NCBI RefSeq assembly: GCF_024207115.1
Contig: NZ_CP100128.1
Location: 3,782,001 to 3,846,000 of the forward strand
DNA length: 64,000 nucleotides
Direction of reading: 5' to 3'
DNA from: Chromobacterium sp. IIBBL 290-4
GTDB lineage: Bacteria > Pseudomonadota > Gammaproteobacteria > Burkholderiales > Chromobacteriaceae
In this document: positions 16,385 through 25,250 of the stretch, piece after piece
How positions within the stretch are numbered: the first letter of the stretch is position 1
Layout: every line of letters begins with the position of its first letter
Program-made: the position numbers and the translations under genes
The notes under the pieces: model-generated
Seen by the model: the letters and a program-made list of their open reading frames with translations, nothing else
Database searches by the model: none
What the model was told of the DNA's origin: nothing

Positions 16385-17692
16385 TTACTCCGGGGAGACG
16401 CCGGGTTCGGGCAACTGCTCGATTGGGCCGAGCAGGAAGACAAAGGCCAGGATGCCGATCACCAGCATGCAGCCAGCCACCAGGAAGGCATTGGCGAAGG
16501 AATGGGTGGCGCCGACGATGATGCCGGTGACGATGGGGGCGATGGCGCCCATCATATTGTTGGCGAAGTTCATGATGCCGCCGACGGTGCCGGTGCCGCC
16601 GCGCGGCGCGATCAGCGAGGGCAGGGACCAGCCCACCGGCGCGGCGGCGGCCAGGCCGCTGAGCGCGATGGTGATCCAGATGATGGCGATATAGGGGTCG
16701 GTGGTCGTGGTCGCGCCGAATACCGCCATGCCCATGGCCATGCCGCACAGCAGCACGGTTTTGCGGACACGGGTTTCGTCATGGCCGCGAGCGATCATCT
16801 TGTCGATCAGCCAGCCGCCGACGAACAGATCGGCCGCGGTGGCGAACAGCCAGGGGATGGCGGAAAACCAGGCCGACTTCAGGGTATCCATATGCATGGC
16901 TTGCACCAGATAGCCGGGCAGCCAGGTCAGGAACAGGTAGAACACATAGCCGTAGGCGGCGAAGCCGATGGACAGCCCCCATACCTTTCGTTGGCGCAGC
17001 AGGTAGCCCAGCATGGCCAGCGAGCTCTGCTGGCTGACGCCTTCCTCGGTCGCGCCGCCCTGAAGGATGTACTGGTGCTCGGCCGGGCTCAGCTTTTTAT
17101 CGGCGCTGGGGTCGCGGTAGATCAGGCAGAAGGCGATGAAGTACAGCACGCTGAGGATGGCGGACACGCCGAAGCCCCAGCGCCAGCCCAGATGAACCAC
17201 GGCCAGCGCCACCAGCGGCACGCCTATCACATTGGAAAACTTGGCAGCCGCGTCGAACAAGGCGGTGGCCATCGCCCGCTCGCGGCGCGGGAACCAGTAG
17301 CCGGTGGCCTTGGAGCTCACCGGAAAGCCCGGCGCTTCGGCTATGCCCAGCAGCACGCGGGCGGCGAAAATGCCTCCGAAGCCGCCGGCGCAGGCGGTGA
17401 GGGTGGCGGCTACGCCCCACAGCAGCGCGCCCAGCCGGCCGATGCGCGTGGTGCCGAAGCGGTCTAGGATCACGCCGGTGGGGATTTGCAGCAGCGCGTA
17501 GCTCCAGAAGAAAGCGCTGAACAACAGGCCCAGGTCAGCGCTGCTGAGGCCGAACTCCTGCTGCAATTGCGGCGCGGCCACAGAGAGGCTGATGCGGTCG
17601 AAATAGTTGACCAGGATGCCGATGCCCAGCAATCCGCCTATGCGCCAGCGGCGCGTCGGCACGGTCAGAGTAGGGTGCGAAGGGGCGTTCAT
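16385..17692 (-). CDS. MFS transporter of the anion:cation symporter type, probably for a sugar acid
   Basis: The 435-residue protein has twelve predicted membrane helices. The N-terminal half shows the anion:cation symporter signature (NYFDRISLSVAAPQL, then FSAFFWSYALLQIPTGVILD, RFGTTRIG) shared by glucarate, galactonate and phthalate carriers. Its neighbours gntK and gntR suggest gluconate or a related sugar acid as substrate; that is inference. GAGGAG precedes the ATG at 17692, which lies 34 bases after gntK, so the two genes are likely cotranscribed and controlled by the operators upstream of gntK. Confidence 0.85.
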   Translation of the reverse strand: MNAPSHPTLTVPTRRWRIGGLLGIGILVNYFDRISLSVAAPQLQQEFGLSSADLGLLFSAFFWSYALLQIPTGVILDRFGTTRIGRLGALLWGVAATLTACAGGFGGIFAARVLLGIAEAPGFPVSSKATGYWFPRRERAMATALFDAAAKFSNVIGVPLVALAVVHLGWRWGFGVSAILSVLYFIAFCLIYRDPSADKKLSPAEHQYILQGGATEEGVSQQSSLAMLGYLLRQRKVWGLSIGFAAYGYVFYLFLTWLPGYLVQAMHMDTLKSAWFSAIPWLFATAADLFVGGWLIDKMIARGHDETRVRKTVLLCGMAMGMAVFGATTTTDPYIAIIWITIALSGLAAAAPVGWSLPSLIAPRGGTGTVGGIMNFANNMMGAIAPIVTGIIVGATHSFANAFLVAGCMLVIGILAFVFLLGPIEQLPEPGVSPE

Positions 17693-17726
17693 GATTATTC
17701 TCCTCATTCCTCTATTTATTGGAAAG

Positions 17727-18227
17727 CTATTCGAGCGCGCTCAGAATTTGCCGCAGCAGCGCGTCCGGGGAAGCGCCTATGTGAGCGTCGAGGCCTTGCT
17801 CGTCGGCGGCCAAGGTCTCCAGATCGGCGAATTGGCTGTCGATCAGGCTTTCCGGCATGAAGTGGCCGCTGCGCTCGCGCATCCGGGCCGCAATCAGCTC
17901 GCGTTCGCCATGCAGATGGACGAAGCGCAGTTCGGGGTCGCCCGCGCGCAGCGCGTCGCGGTAGCGGCGTTTCAGCGCCGAGCAGGCCAATACCAGCGGC
18001 TGGCCTTGTTCGCGGCCTATTTCCAGCTCATGGGCCAGGGCGGCCAGCCAGCCGGCGCGGCTGGCATCGTCTAGCGGAATGCCGGCGCGCATCTTCTCGA
18101 TGTTTTCAGGCGGATGGAAGGCGTCGCCCTCGATGAAGCGTGCGCCGATGGCCTCGGCCAACAAGCGGCCGACGCTGCTTTTGCCGCAGCCCGCCACGCC
18201 CATTACCACGATGTTACGGTCTGTCAT
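17727..18227 (-). CDS. gntK: Gluconokinase
   Basis: GntK phosphorylates gluconate with ATP to 6-phosphogluconate, which enters the Entner-Doudoroff or pentose phosphate route. The 166 residues are standard length: P-loop VMGVAGCGKSSVGRLLAE (about 8-25), the substrate segment EGDAFHPPENIEKMRAGIPL (about 33-52), and SALKRRYRDALR followed by VHLHGERELIAARMRERSGHF. The ATG at 18227 has no Shine-Dalgarno sequence; an operator palindrome occupies the place where one would be, and TTATAT lies 12 bases upstream, so the message may be nearly leaderless. Confidence 0.93.
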   Translation of the reverse strand: MTDRNIVVMGVAGCGKSSVGRLLAEAIGARFIEGDAFHPPENIEKMRAGIPLDDASRAGWLAALAHELEIGREQGQPLVLACSALKRRYRDALRAGDPELRFVHLHGERELIAARMRERSGHFMPESLIDSQFADLETLAADEQGLDAHIGASPDALLRQILSALE

Positions 18228-18240
18228 GTTAGCGCTAACA
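18227..18240. promoter_or_regulatory. Operator O1 (LacI-family palindrome) touching the gntK start codon
   Basis: The perfect 14-bp palindrome TGTTAGCGCTAACA ends on the first base of the gntK ATG. The central CG and TTAGCGCTAA form are typical for LacI/GalR-family sites, and the regulator gene gntR is adjacent. Binding here would cover the likely transcription start. Confidence 0.8.
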
Positions 18241-18291
18241 TATAAGGTTGCAATAATGGCCGGAGCGAGCCGGCCTGCTGATTTCTGCTGA

Positions 18292-18305
18292 TGTTAGCGC
18301 TAACA
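18292..18305. promoter_or_regulatory. Operator O2, identical palindrome 65 bp upstream
   Basis: A second exact copy of TGTTAGCGCTAACA, with its centre 65 bp from that of O1 (about six helical turns). Two in-phase identical sites are suited to repression by DNA looping with a tetrameric LacI-type regulator; looping is inferred. Confidence 0.78.
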
Positions 18306-18403
18306 AATTTAGATGAACAAGCAGTTTGATCAAGTTTTGACTGTCATGGGCTTGAAATGTAGTCGCCGCACAACATCGGGAAAGGCGAGCGGCTTGGGCG
18401 CAA

Positions 18404-19423
18404 TTAACTGCTGCGGCGCAGCATTAATTGAAATCCAAGATCGGAGGAGGCGGCTTCGACGGCATCATCTTCCAGCATGCGCAGCAGTTGGCGCGCCGCC
18501 TGCTCGCCTATCTGCCGCCGCGGCGTGGCGACGGTGGTGAGCGGCGGGGTGGACCAGGCGGCGGCTTGCAGATCATTGAATCCGGCGACGGCCAAGCGCT
18601 CCGGCACGGCGATGCCTTTTTCGCGGCAGCGGAACAGCGCGCCCAGGGCCAAGTCGTCGTTGCAGCAGAACAGGGCGTCGCAATCCGGGCGTTGGGCGAG
18701 CGCCGCGTCCAGCATGTCCGCGCCCATTTGCATGCTGGACGGCGCGGGGTTCAGCCATTCCAGCGCCGCGTCGTGGCGGCCGGCCTCGTGCAGGGCAAGG
18801 CGGTAGCCGGCCAGCCGTTTCATCACCCGTTCGTCGAGCTGGGCGCCGAGAAAACCGATTTTGCGCCGACCCTGCGCAAGCAGATGGCGCGCCATGGCAG
18901 CGCCTGCGTCTTCTTGGGAGAAGCCGACGCAGCAGCGTCCGTCGTCGGCCAGATCCATCATGTAAACCGCGGGCAGGGCATGGCGGCTCAGCAACGCGTC
19001 GAATTGCGGCTCATGGGCGAGGCCGGTGATCAACACGCCGTCAGGGCGATGCTGCAGATAAGCGCGCAGCAATTGCAGCTCCTGCTGCGAGTCGTAATGG
19101 TAGTTGCCGATCAACATCTGGTATCCCGCCGGCTGCAGCACGTCTTCTATGCCGGACAGGGTGTCCAGGAACACGGTATTGCTGAGCGAAGGGATCAAGA
19201 CCAGCGCGGTGCGCGAACGGGCCGAGGCCAGGGCGCTGGCTGAGCGGCTGGGGACATAGCCCAGCATGTCTACGGCGCGGGCTATTTTTTCCCGCAGTTC
19301 CTGCGAGACTTGTCCGGGCTGTTTCAAGGCGCGGGACACGGTGATGGCGCTGACGCCGGCCGCGCGGGCGACATCATGCATGGTGACGCCGCTGCCGGCG
19401 CGCATACGGGGTTTTCTCGGCAT
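18404..19423 (-). CDS. gntR: LacI-family repressor of the gluconate genes
   Basis: The 339-residue regulator begins with a LacI helix-turn-helix and hinge (TMHDVARAAGVSAITVSRAL, about 14-34; LGYVPSRSASALAS) followed by a periplasmic-binding-protein-like effector domain to the end (LIPSLSNTVFLDTLSGIEDV, GVLITGLAHEP, PDCDALFCCNDDLALGAL). The HTH form and gene order gntR-gntK-transporter match GntR of gluconate regulons; the effector is probably gluconate or 6-phosphogluconate. It is transcribed in the same direction as gntK, with both operators in the 176-bp gap downstream of gntR. Confidence 0.88.
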   Translation of the reverse strand: MPRKPRMRAGSGVTMHDVARAAGVSAITVSRALKQPGQVSQELREKIARAVDMLGYVPSRSASALASARSRTALVLIPSLSNTVFLDTLSGIEDVLQPAGYQMLIGNYHYDSQQELQLLRAYLQHRPDGVLITGLAHEPQFDALLSRHALPAVYMMDLADDGRCCVGFSQEDAGAAMARHLLAQGRRKIGFLGAQLDERVMKRLAGYRLALHEAGRHDAALEWLNPAPSSMQMGADMLDAALAQRPDCDALFCCNDDLALGALFRCREKGIAVPERLAVAGFNDLQAAAWSTPPLTTVATPRRQIGEQAARQLLRMLEDDAVEAASSDLGFQLMLRRSS

Positions 19424-19540
19424 GGGGCAGGCGTTTTGAGAATCAGGCCCGTATTGTAGCGCAATGCCAGGCGGCGATCCTGCATGTCATGCGCAAGGAC
19501 GGGGCGTGTTTTTCGCCCCGCCGCGCCGGCCGCTGGGGCG

Positions 19541-20365
19541 TCAATGGAAGTGCCGGTTGAGCAACTCCGCCAGCAGTTCCGGCACCGAGGGTTCGCCCTG
19601 CCGCAGCCGCTGCAGGAAACTATCCAGGAAAACGGTCAGGGAAATGGCGCCGCACAATACCGCTCCCGCGCCATTATGATCCCACTCCATCACCAAGCCC
19701 TGCATATAAGCGGTCAGCCGATTGCCGTCCTGCTTGAATGAATGGTACAGGCTGATGGCCGGCGCGCCGGGCATCTGGTAACGCGTGAGCAGGGTGTGTT
19801 TGTCCAGATGGCTGCGGCTGATGATGTCCTGGCTGTCGAACTCCACATGCCAGGGCTGCACGACCTGGCTGCCGCGGGTGTGGCAGCGGTAGGCCCGCGA
19901 AACAATGCCGATGGGGCCGCTGGGCGCGCAGGCCGGGCGGGGGCCGATGACCGGCATGCCTAGCAGCAAGGTGAAGGCGCTGGCCAGCGGGTCCGGCGTG
20001 GGTCCGGCGCTGAGTTCGAAGCAATTTTGCAGCGGATGCTTGGCCAGCCAATCCGCGGGCAAGTGGATGGCCGCGGCCTCCATATGCTGGGCGGCGGCAT
20101 AGGGCAGGCCGTAGAGCGGCAGCCGGCGCTTGCCCTGCATGGCAAAGGCCTGCTGGCGGTGCTGGATGCTGTATTGGCTCAGCACGGCCTCGGTGGTGAT
20201 CAGAAAACACTCGTCCCGGTATTTCAACAGCATTCCATTGCCGAAACACGGGCCGCACTTGCCGTCGGGGCGTTCTGGATGCAACGAGACGACTAGCGGA
20301 CTCAACTGCAGATAAATTCTTTCCAGGCACTGCAGAGGGTCTTCCAGATCAAACAAAAACTCCAT
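19541..20365 (-). CDS. Unknown protein resembling a degenerate trypsin-like protease fold
   Basis: A 274-residue soluble protein with no signal peptide. Residues 35-62 (CFGNGMLLKYRDECFLITTE then AVLSQ) read like the first strand pair and catalytic-His region of trypsin-like proteases, normally G-G-L--Y----LLTAAHV, but the His is Glu. A Ser in a GDSGGP-like context is not seen; PACAPSGPIGIVSRA is the closest. The protein may be a protease-fold scaffold without activity, or the likeness may be accidental. It diverges from the six-PAS GGDEF-EAL gene. Confidence 0.6.
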   Translation of the reverse strand: MEFLFDLEDPLQCLERIYLQLSPLVVSLHPERPDGKCGPCFGNGMLLKYRDECFLITTEAVLSQYSIQHRQQAFAMQGKRRLPLYGLPYAAAQHMEAAAIHLPADWLAKHPLQNCFELSAGPTPDPLASAFTLLLGMPVIGPRPACAPSGPIGIVSRAYRCHTRGSQVVQPWHVEFDSQDIISRSHLDKHTLLTRYQMPGAPAISLYHSFKQDGNRLTAYMQGLVMEWDHNGAGAVLCGAISLTVFLDSFLQRLRQGEPSVPELLAELLNRHFH

Positions 20366-20621
20366 GACGACTTCCCCGAATAAGTAAGACTACGGTGTTC
20401 CTGCCCAAGCATAGTTCATACAAAAACTAAGTTTGCGCAAATTTCTTCTCCCCATGTCGAATGGGATGTCGCAGCCTGGGATGCTATACCGATAGGGATT
20501 GGCCCAAAGGCCAGATTCTATGGTCTGGCAAAGCGCGCCAAACGATGAAAGCGGAGAAATGCCGCGCCGCGGAAGGGCGCGGTTGGCCGGCGCGTACGCC
20601 AGCGGAGGAAACGGAGAAAAC
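20366..20621. other. Divergent intergenic region, no gene seen
   Basis: The 256 bases between the protease-fold-like gene and the GGDEF-EAL gene must hold both promoters. Frames open here (for example from 20499 on the plus strand) have no ribosome site and no protein character. Confidence 0.5.
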
Positions 20622-23600
20622 ATGCGGTGGAATCCACGGACGCGATTCATCCTGTTTGCCGTGTCTGCTTATGCAGCCTTGGGGCTGCTGTGGCTCTTAT
20701 TTCCCGCCCCATCGCTGGCAGGCATCGCACCCGCCGGCATGACATCGCCGACGATGCTCAGGGATGCGTTATTTTTCCTCGCGACGGTCGCCTTGCTGTT
20801 TGTCGCCTTGCGAGCCGTCCCCTCGGCTCGGGCGGGGGAGAATAGGCCTTGGTCTGACCCCTTGGGCGATGGCTTGTTGCCGTTTTCCGGCAACCGCTGG
20901 CTGACTTACGCCTTGTCGCTGGCGTTGACGGGCGGCATGTTGTTGGCCGCGAATGCCTTGTTTGGCGAGGGAATGGCGCAGAATCCCATCGCCGTGATCT
21001 ATTTGCTGCCTATCACGCTTTCCGCCTGCCTGGGCGGCGTCGGTCCCGGGATCGCCGCCACTTTGCTGGCCGGCGCGGGAGTGGACGCGTTGGCGACGCC
21101 GCATCTGCATGAGGCCGAGTCTGCTATCAGCGCTAAATTGCAATTGGGCTTTTTGTTGCTCGACGGCGTGACGCTGAGCCTGCTGTGCGGCTGGCTGCGC
21201 CGCGCCTTGCGCAAGGTGGAGTGGGCGCGCCGTCTGCTGGACGCGGTGGTGTCCAGCACCACGGATTCGATCTTCGTCAAGGATAGCCAGGGCCGTTACC
21301 TGCTGGCCAACAAGGCCGCACTGGCTTTTGTCGGCAAAACCGAGCGCGAAGTGCTGGGCAAGGACGATTTGGGCATTTTCGACCCGATCAGCGCCAAGGA
21401 AGTGATGGTTTGGGATAAGCGCATCATGCAGGGCGGCAAAGTGCAGACCACGGAGGAAGCCTTGACGCTGCAAAGCGGCGAGCTGCTGATCTGCCAGGTC
21501 ACCAAGGGGCCGATCTATGACAGCGATGGCTTTCTGACCGGGGTGTTCGGCATCGCGCGCGACATCACCGAGCAAAAACGGGCGGAAGCCCTGGTGCGGG
21601 ACAGCGAGGCCGCGCTTCGGCAGGCGCAAAGTCTTGCGGGGCTTGGCAATTGGAGCTGGAGCTTCGCCAGCGACACGCACTATTGGTCGCCCGAGGTGTG
21701 CAGAATGTTCGGCGTCGACCCGCAGGCGGGGCCGCCGAGCTATTCTGCGATGCGCCGCTACTTTACCGAGGACAGCTGGGAGGGGCTGAAGAGCGCGGTG
21801 GAGCGTTGCCGCCTGACGGGATTGGGCTATGAGTGCGACGCCGAGCTGCAATTGCCGGACGGCGTGGTTCGCTGGGTGACGGCGCGCGGCGAGGCGCGGC
21901 GGGACGAACTGGGCGAAATCGTCGGGCTGTACGGCACTTTGCAAGACATCACCGAGCGCAAGCAGATGGCTTTGCAGATCAAGGCCAGCGAGGCCCGGCT
22001 GCAGTTGGTGGTGGAGGCGACGAGCGATGGTTTCTGGGATTGGGACTTGCGCAGCGGCAAGGTGTTCCGCTCCAGCCGGTATTACGAGGTGACTTTCACT
22101 CGGCCTGAAGACGATTCCGGCGATTTCCGATTTTTCCGGCAACTGGTGCATCCGGCCGACCTCCCTTTCGTATTGCAAACCATAGAGGCGCACCGGCGCG
22201 GAAAAACCGCGCGGATAGAGCTGGAATTTCGTTTGGCCAATCAGGACCAGGGCATCCGCTGGATGCAGGTGAGAGGCCGCGCGGTGGAGTGGGACGAGCG
22301 CGGCGCGGCGGTCCGCCTGGTGGGAAATCTGTCGGATGTCACCGAGCGCAAGCGGATAGACGAGGATTTGCGCCTGGTGTTGAACGAGGCTGGCGACGCG
22401 ATTTGGGTGACCGATCCGGAGGGACGCTACATTTTCGCCAATCCGGCAGCCTGCCGATTGACTGGCCATGCGCTGGACGAATTGCGGCAGATGCGCATCC
22501 AGGACCTGGTGGCGCCGGAAAGCCTTGCCGCCTTGCCCGGGCATCTGGAAAAGCTGAACAATGAGCAATTCATCCGCTCTACCTGGCCCTTGAGGCTGAA
22601 GGCTGGCGGCAGCATCACCATAGACCTGACCACCGGCAAGCTGAAAGACGGCCGCTACATGGCTTTTGGCCGCGATCAGACCGAGCAGCGCAAGGCCGAG
22701 CAAGCCCTGCGGCAGCGCGAGCAACAATTGGCGCGCGTGATCGATGGTTCGGACCAGGGGTTTTGGGATTGGAATCTGCAAACCGGCAGCTTCCAGGTCA
22801 GCCCGCGCTGGGAAGGCATGCTGGGCTATGCCGCCGGCGAAATGCATGTCACCGCGGAAAATTGGTACGACCATATTCATCCAGAAGACCGAGGCACGGC
22901 CCGCGAGTCCATCCGGCGGAATCTGAGCGGCGAGACGCCCAGCCACGAGGTGGAAATACGTTGCCGGACCCGAGGCGGCGATTGGCGCTGGATTTTGTCG
23001 CGAGGCAGGGTGGTGGAGCGGGGCGAGGACGGCGAACCCTTGATCATGTCGGGCACCCATACCGACATTACCGAGCGCAAAGTGTTGGAGCAGACGCAGA
23101 AAGAGGCCGCGGTCGTGTTCGACAGCAGCTACGAAGGCATTCTGATCGTCAGCCCCGACGGCGTGATCACCAAGGTCAACAAGGCCTTCACCCGCATCAC
23201 CGGCTACAGCATGGACGAGGTGCTGGGCCAGAAGCCCAGCATCCTGTCTTCTGATCACAATCCCGCCGCTTTTTACGATGAGATGTGGGGCTCGATCCAG
23301 GGGCGCGATTTCTGGAGCGGAGAACTGTGGAATCGGCGCAAGAATGGCGAATTGTACGCGGAGCTGTTGTCAGTGTCGGTCGTGCGGGATGCCGCCGGCC
23401 AGGTGCTGCACTATATCGGGATATTTTCCGACATTACCCAGTTGAAGCAGCATGAGGCGGAGCTGGACCGCGTGGCCAATTTCGACGCGCTGACCGGCAT
23501 CCCGAACCGGCGGCTGTTGTCGGACCGGCTGCGCCAAAGCATTGTGCGGGCTTCGCGCAGCGGCAAGTCCTGCGCGGTCGGCTTTCTTGATCTCGATGGC

Positions 23601-24797
23601 TTCAAGGAGGTCAACGACCATTACGGCCACGCCGCCGGCGATCAATTGCTGATCGCCGTCGCCAATCAACTGAAAGCCGCGCTGCGAGGGGATGACACGC
23701 TGGCCAGGCTGGGCGGGGACGAGTTCGTGGTGTTGCTGATCGATATCGGCAGCACCGAGGAGTGCATGCTGGTGCTGGACAGAATACTGGACGCGGTCGC
23801 GTCGCCGGTTCAGCTTGGCAGCAAGATGGTGGCGGTGACCGCCAGCATCGGCGTCAGCCTGTATCCGCAGGATAATGTCGATCCCGATACCCTGTTGCGC
23901 CATGCCGATCAGGCGATGTATGTCGCCAAGAACGCCGGCAAGAACCGCTACCAGCTGTTCGACCCGGAAGGCGATCGCAAGGCCCAGGCGCACCGGGAAT
24001 TCCTGGAGCAGTTGAGGGCGGCGCTGGGCAATGGCGAGCTGGCGTTGTTCTATCAGCCTATCGTGGATTTGTTCAATGGCGACGTGATCAGTCTGGAGGC
24101 CCTGGTGCGCTGGAATCACCCGCAGCAGGGCTTGCTGGAGCCGGCCGATTTTCTGCCGCACTTGCACGGCAACGATCTGGAGATGGAGTTCGGCATGTGG
24201 GTGGTGGACGCGGCGCTGCGCCAGATCGCCCATTGGGCGGAGCGCGGCTTCGGCATGAGCGTCAGCGCCAATGTCAACTTGAGCTGCTTGTTGCAGCCCG
24301 CTTTCCACGACAACCTCGCCGCCTCGCTGGCGCGCTATCCCAGCGTTCAACCCGGCCATCTCGAGATCGAGGTGCAGGAAGGCACGGCCAAGGTGGATAT
24401 GGAGCGGACCATCGCCGCGATGGAGCAGACCAAGCGGCTGGGGGTGCGTTTCGCGCTGGATGATTTCGGCACCGGTTACGCTTCGCTGAGCTATCTGCGG
24501 CGCCTGCCGGTCGACACCTTGAAGATAGATCAGACTTTCGTGCGGGACATGCTGGGCAATACGGAGGACCGGCGCATCGTGGAGGGCGTGATCCAGCTGG
24601 CTTCGGTATTCAATATCAAGGTGGTTGCCGAAGGCGTGGAAACGCTGGAGCACGGCGCTTTGCTGCGCCACCTCGGCTGCCGCTACGCCCAGGGCTATGG
24701 GATCGCCAGGCCGATGAGCGCCGATGCGGTGCCGGGCTGGCGCAAGTCCTGGCTGGAGGGCGATGCCCGGATGGGATTGGAGAAAGCCACGCAATAA
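20622..24797 (+). CDS. Membrane-bound sensor with six PAS domains, GGDEF and EAL
   Basis: The 1391-residue protein should make and/or break cyclic di-GMP. It has about five membrane segments in residues 7-188, including a DUF4118-like stretch (AVIYLLPITLSACLGGVGPG), then six PAS/PAC repeats starting near residues 200, 330, 459, 581, 701 and 826. The GGDEF domain (about 950-1110) has an intact active site LARLGGDEFVVLL and an inhibitory RxxD site five residues before it (RGDD). The EAL domain (about 1130-1390) keeps EALVRW, NVNLSC, FALDDFGTGYASLSYL, LKID and VAEGVET, so both activities look possible. GGAGAA precedes the ATG at 20622. It is monocistronic or leads the next three genes weakly. 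Confidence 0.92.
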   Translation: MRWNPRTRFILFAVSAYAALGLLWLLFPAPSLAGIAPAGMTSPTMLRDALFFLATVALLFVALRAVPSARAGENRPWSDPLGDGLLPFSGNRWLTYALSLALTGGMLLAANALFGEGMAQNPIAVIYLLPITLSACLGGVGPGIAATLLAGAGVDALATPHLHEAESAISAKLQLGFLLLDGVTLSLLCGWLRRALRKVEWARRLLDAVVSSTTDSIFVKDSQGRYLLANKAALAFVGKTEREVLGKDDLGIFDPISAKEVMVWDKRIMQGGKVQTTEEALTLQSGELLICQVTKGPIYDSDGFLTGVFGIARDITEQKRAEALVRDSEAALRQAQSLAGLGNWSWSFASDTHYWSPEVCRMFGVDPQAGPPSYSAMRRYFTEDSWEGLKSAVERCRLTGLGYECDAELQLPDGVVRWVTARGEARRDELGEIVGLYGTLQDITERKQMALQIKASEARLQLVVEATSDGFWDWDLRSGKVFRSSRYYEVTFTRPEDDSGDFRFFRQLVHPADLPFVLQTIEAHRRGKTARIELEFRLANQDQGIRWMQVRGRAVEWDERGAAVRLVGNLSDVTERKRIDEDLRLVLNEAGDAIWVTDPEGRYIFANPAACRLTGHALDELRQMRIQDLVAPESLAALPGHLEKLNNEQFIRSTWPLRLKAGGSITIDLTTGKLKDGRYMAFGRDQTEQRKAEQALRQREQQLARVIDGSDQGFWDWNLQTGSFQVSPRWEGMLGYAAGEMHVTAENWYDHIHPEDRGTARESIRRNLSGETPSHEVEIRCRTRGGDWRWILSRGRVVERGEDGEPLIMSGTHTDITERKVLEQTQKEAAVVFDSSYEGILIVSPDGVITKVNKAFTRITGYSMDEVLGQKPSILSSDHNPAAFYDEMWGSIQGRDFWSGELWNRRKNGELYAELLSVSVVRDAAGQVLHYIGIFSDITQLKQHEAELDRVANFDALTGIPNRRLLSDRLRQSIVRASRSGKSCAVGFLDLDGFKEVNDHYGHAAGDQLLIAVANQLKAALRGDDTLARLGGDEFVVLLIDIGSTEECMLVLDRILDAVASPVQLGSKMVAVTASIGVSLYPQDNVDPDTLLRHADQAMYVAKNAGKNRYQLFDPEGDRKAQAHREFLEQLRAALGNGELALFYQPIVDLFNGDVISLEALVRWNHPQQGLLEPADFLPHLHGNDLEMEFGMWVVDAALRQIAHWAERGFGMSVSANVNLSCLLQPAFHDNLAASLARYPSVQPGHLEIEVQEGTAKVDMERTIAAMEQTKRLGVRFALDDFGTGYASLSYLRRLPVDTLKIDQTFVRDMLGNTEDRRIVEGVIQLASVFNIKVVAEGVETLEHGALLRHLGCRYAQGYGIARPMSADAVPGWRKSWLEGDARMGLEKATQ

Positions 24798-24840
24798 GCG
24801 CATTGGCATTGTTTGGTTTTGTGCGTATGGTGCGAACTTG

Positions 24841-24869
24841 GCCTGCTTGCATGTGAAGCGGGCTTTTTC
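24841..24869 (+). terminator. Rho-independent terminator after the GGDEF-EAL gene
   Basis: GCCTGCTT / AAGCGGGC (one G-T pair) with a seven-base loop is followed by TTTTT. It lies just before the ribosome site of the DUF6176 gene. Confidence 0.65.
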
Positions 24870-24881
24870 ATTGGAGGACAC

Positions 24882-25250
24882 ATGGCGCATGCAAGCGAGA
24901 TGGCGTGTTTCGCGGTGAAGCCCGGCAAGGAGGCGCGCGCGGCCCTATGGATGGAAGCCTTGCGGCATAGGCGGCAGGAATGCGTGGAAGCGCTGGCGCG
25001 GGAGGCGATGCGTTTCGAGGCGATTTTTCAGCGTTGGGAAGGTTTGTTTTTATGCTGGCTGTCGGCTCAGGGCGAGCAGGGCAAGCGTCCCGACAGCTCG
25101 CCTTGCGATATCGATGCCGTTCACCTCGCTTTTGGGGCGGAGCGCATAGATCGATGCGCGTTGCCGCGGGAGTGGTCTCACCAGGTGGGTTTTCTGCCGG
25201 CGGAGGTGGCAGCGGTCATGCTCAAAAATGGTGCATCTTATGGCGAGTAA
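24882..25250 (+). CDS. DUF6176 family protein
   Basis: A 122-residue soluble protein. The pattern FAVKPGKEARAALWMEALRH, REAMRFEAIFQRWEG, LFLCWLSAQGEQGKRPDSSP and DIDAVHLAFGAERID matches the layout of DUF6176 proteins, for which no function is established. GGAGG stands seven bases before the ATG. The last codons overlap the start of the following GNAT gene, so the pair is probably coupled. Confidence 0.72.
   Translation: MAHASEMACFAVKPGKEARAALWMEALRHRRQECVEALAREAMRFEAIFQRWEGLFLCWLSAQGEQGKRPDSSPCDIDAVHLAFGAERIDRCALPREWSHQVGFLPAEVAAVMLKNGASYGE

Noticed and set aside
18399..18430. Inverted repeat at the gntR stop codon as a terminator
   Set aside because: The AATTAA-CTGCTGCG / CGCAGCA-TTAATT pairing needs a bulge and has no T tract on the minus strand; it overlaps coding sequence.
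20769..23258. An 829-residue minus-strand open frame inside the GGDEF-EAL gene
   Set aside because: The plus strand encodes clear PAS motifs throughout; the antisense frame has no recognisable domain and exists because of third-position GC bias.
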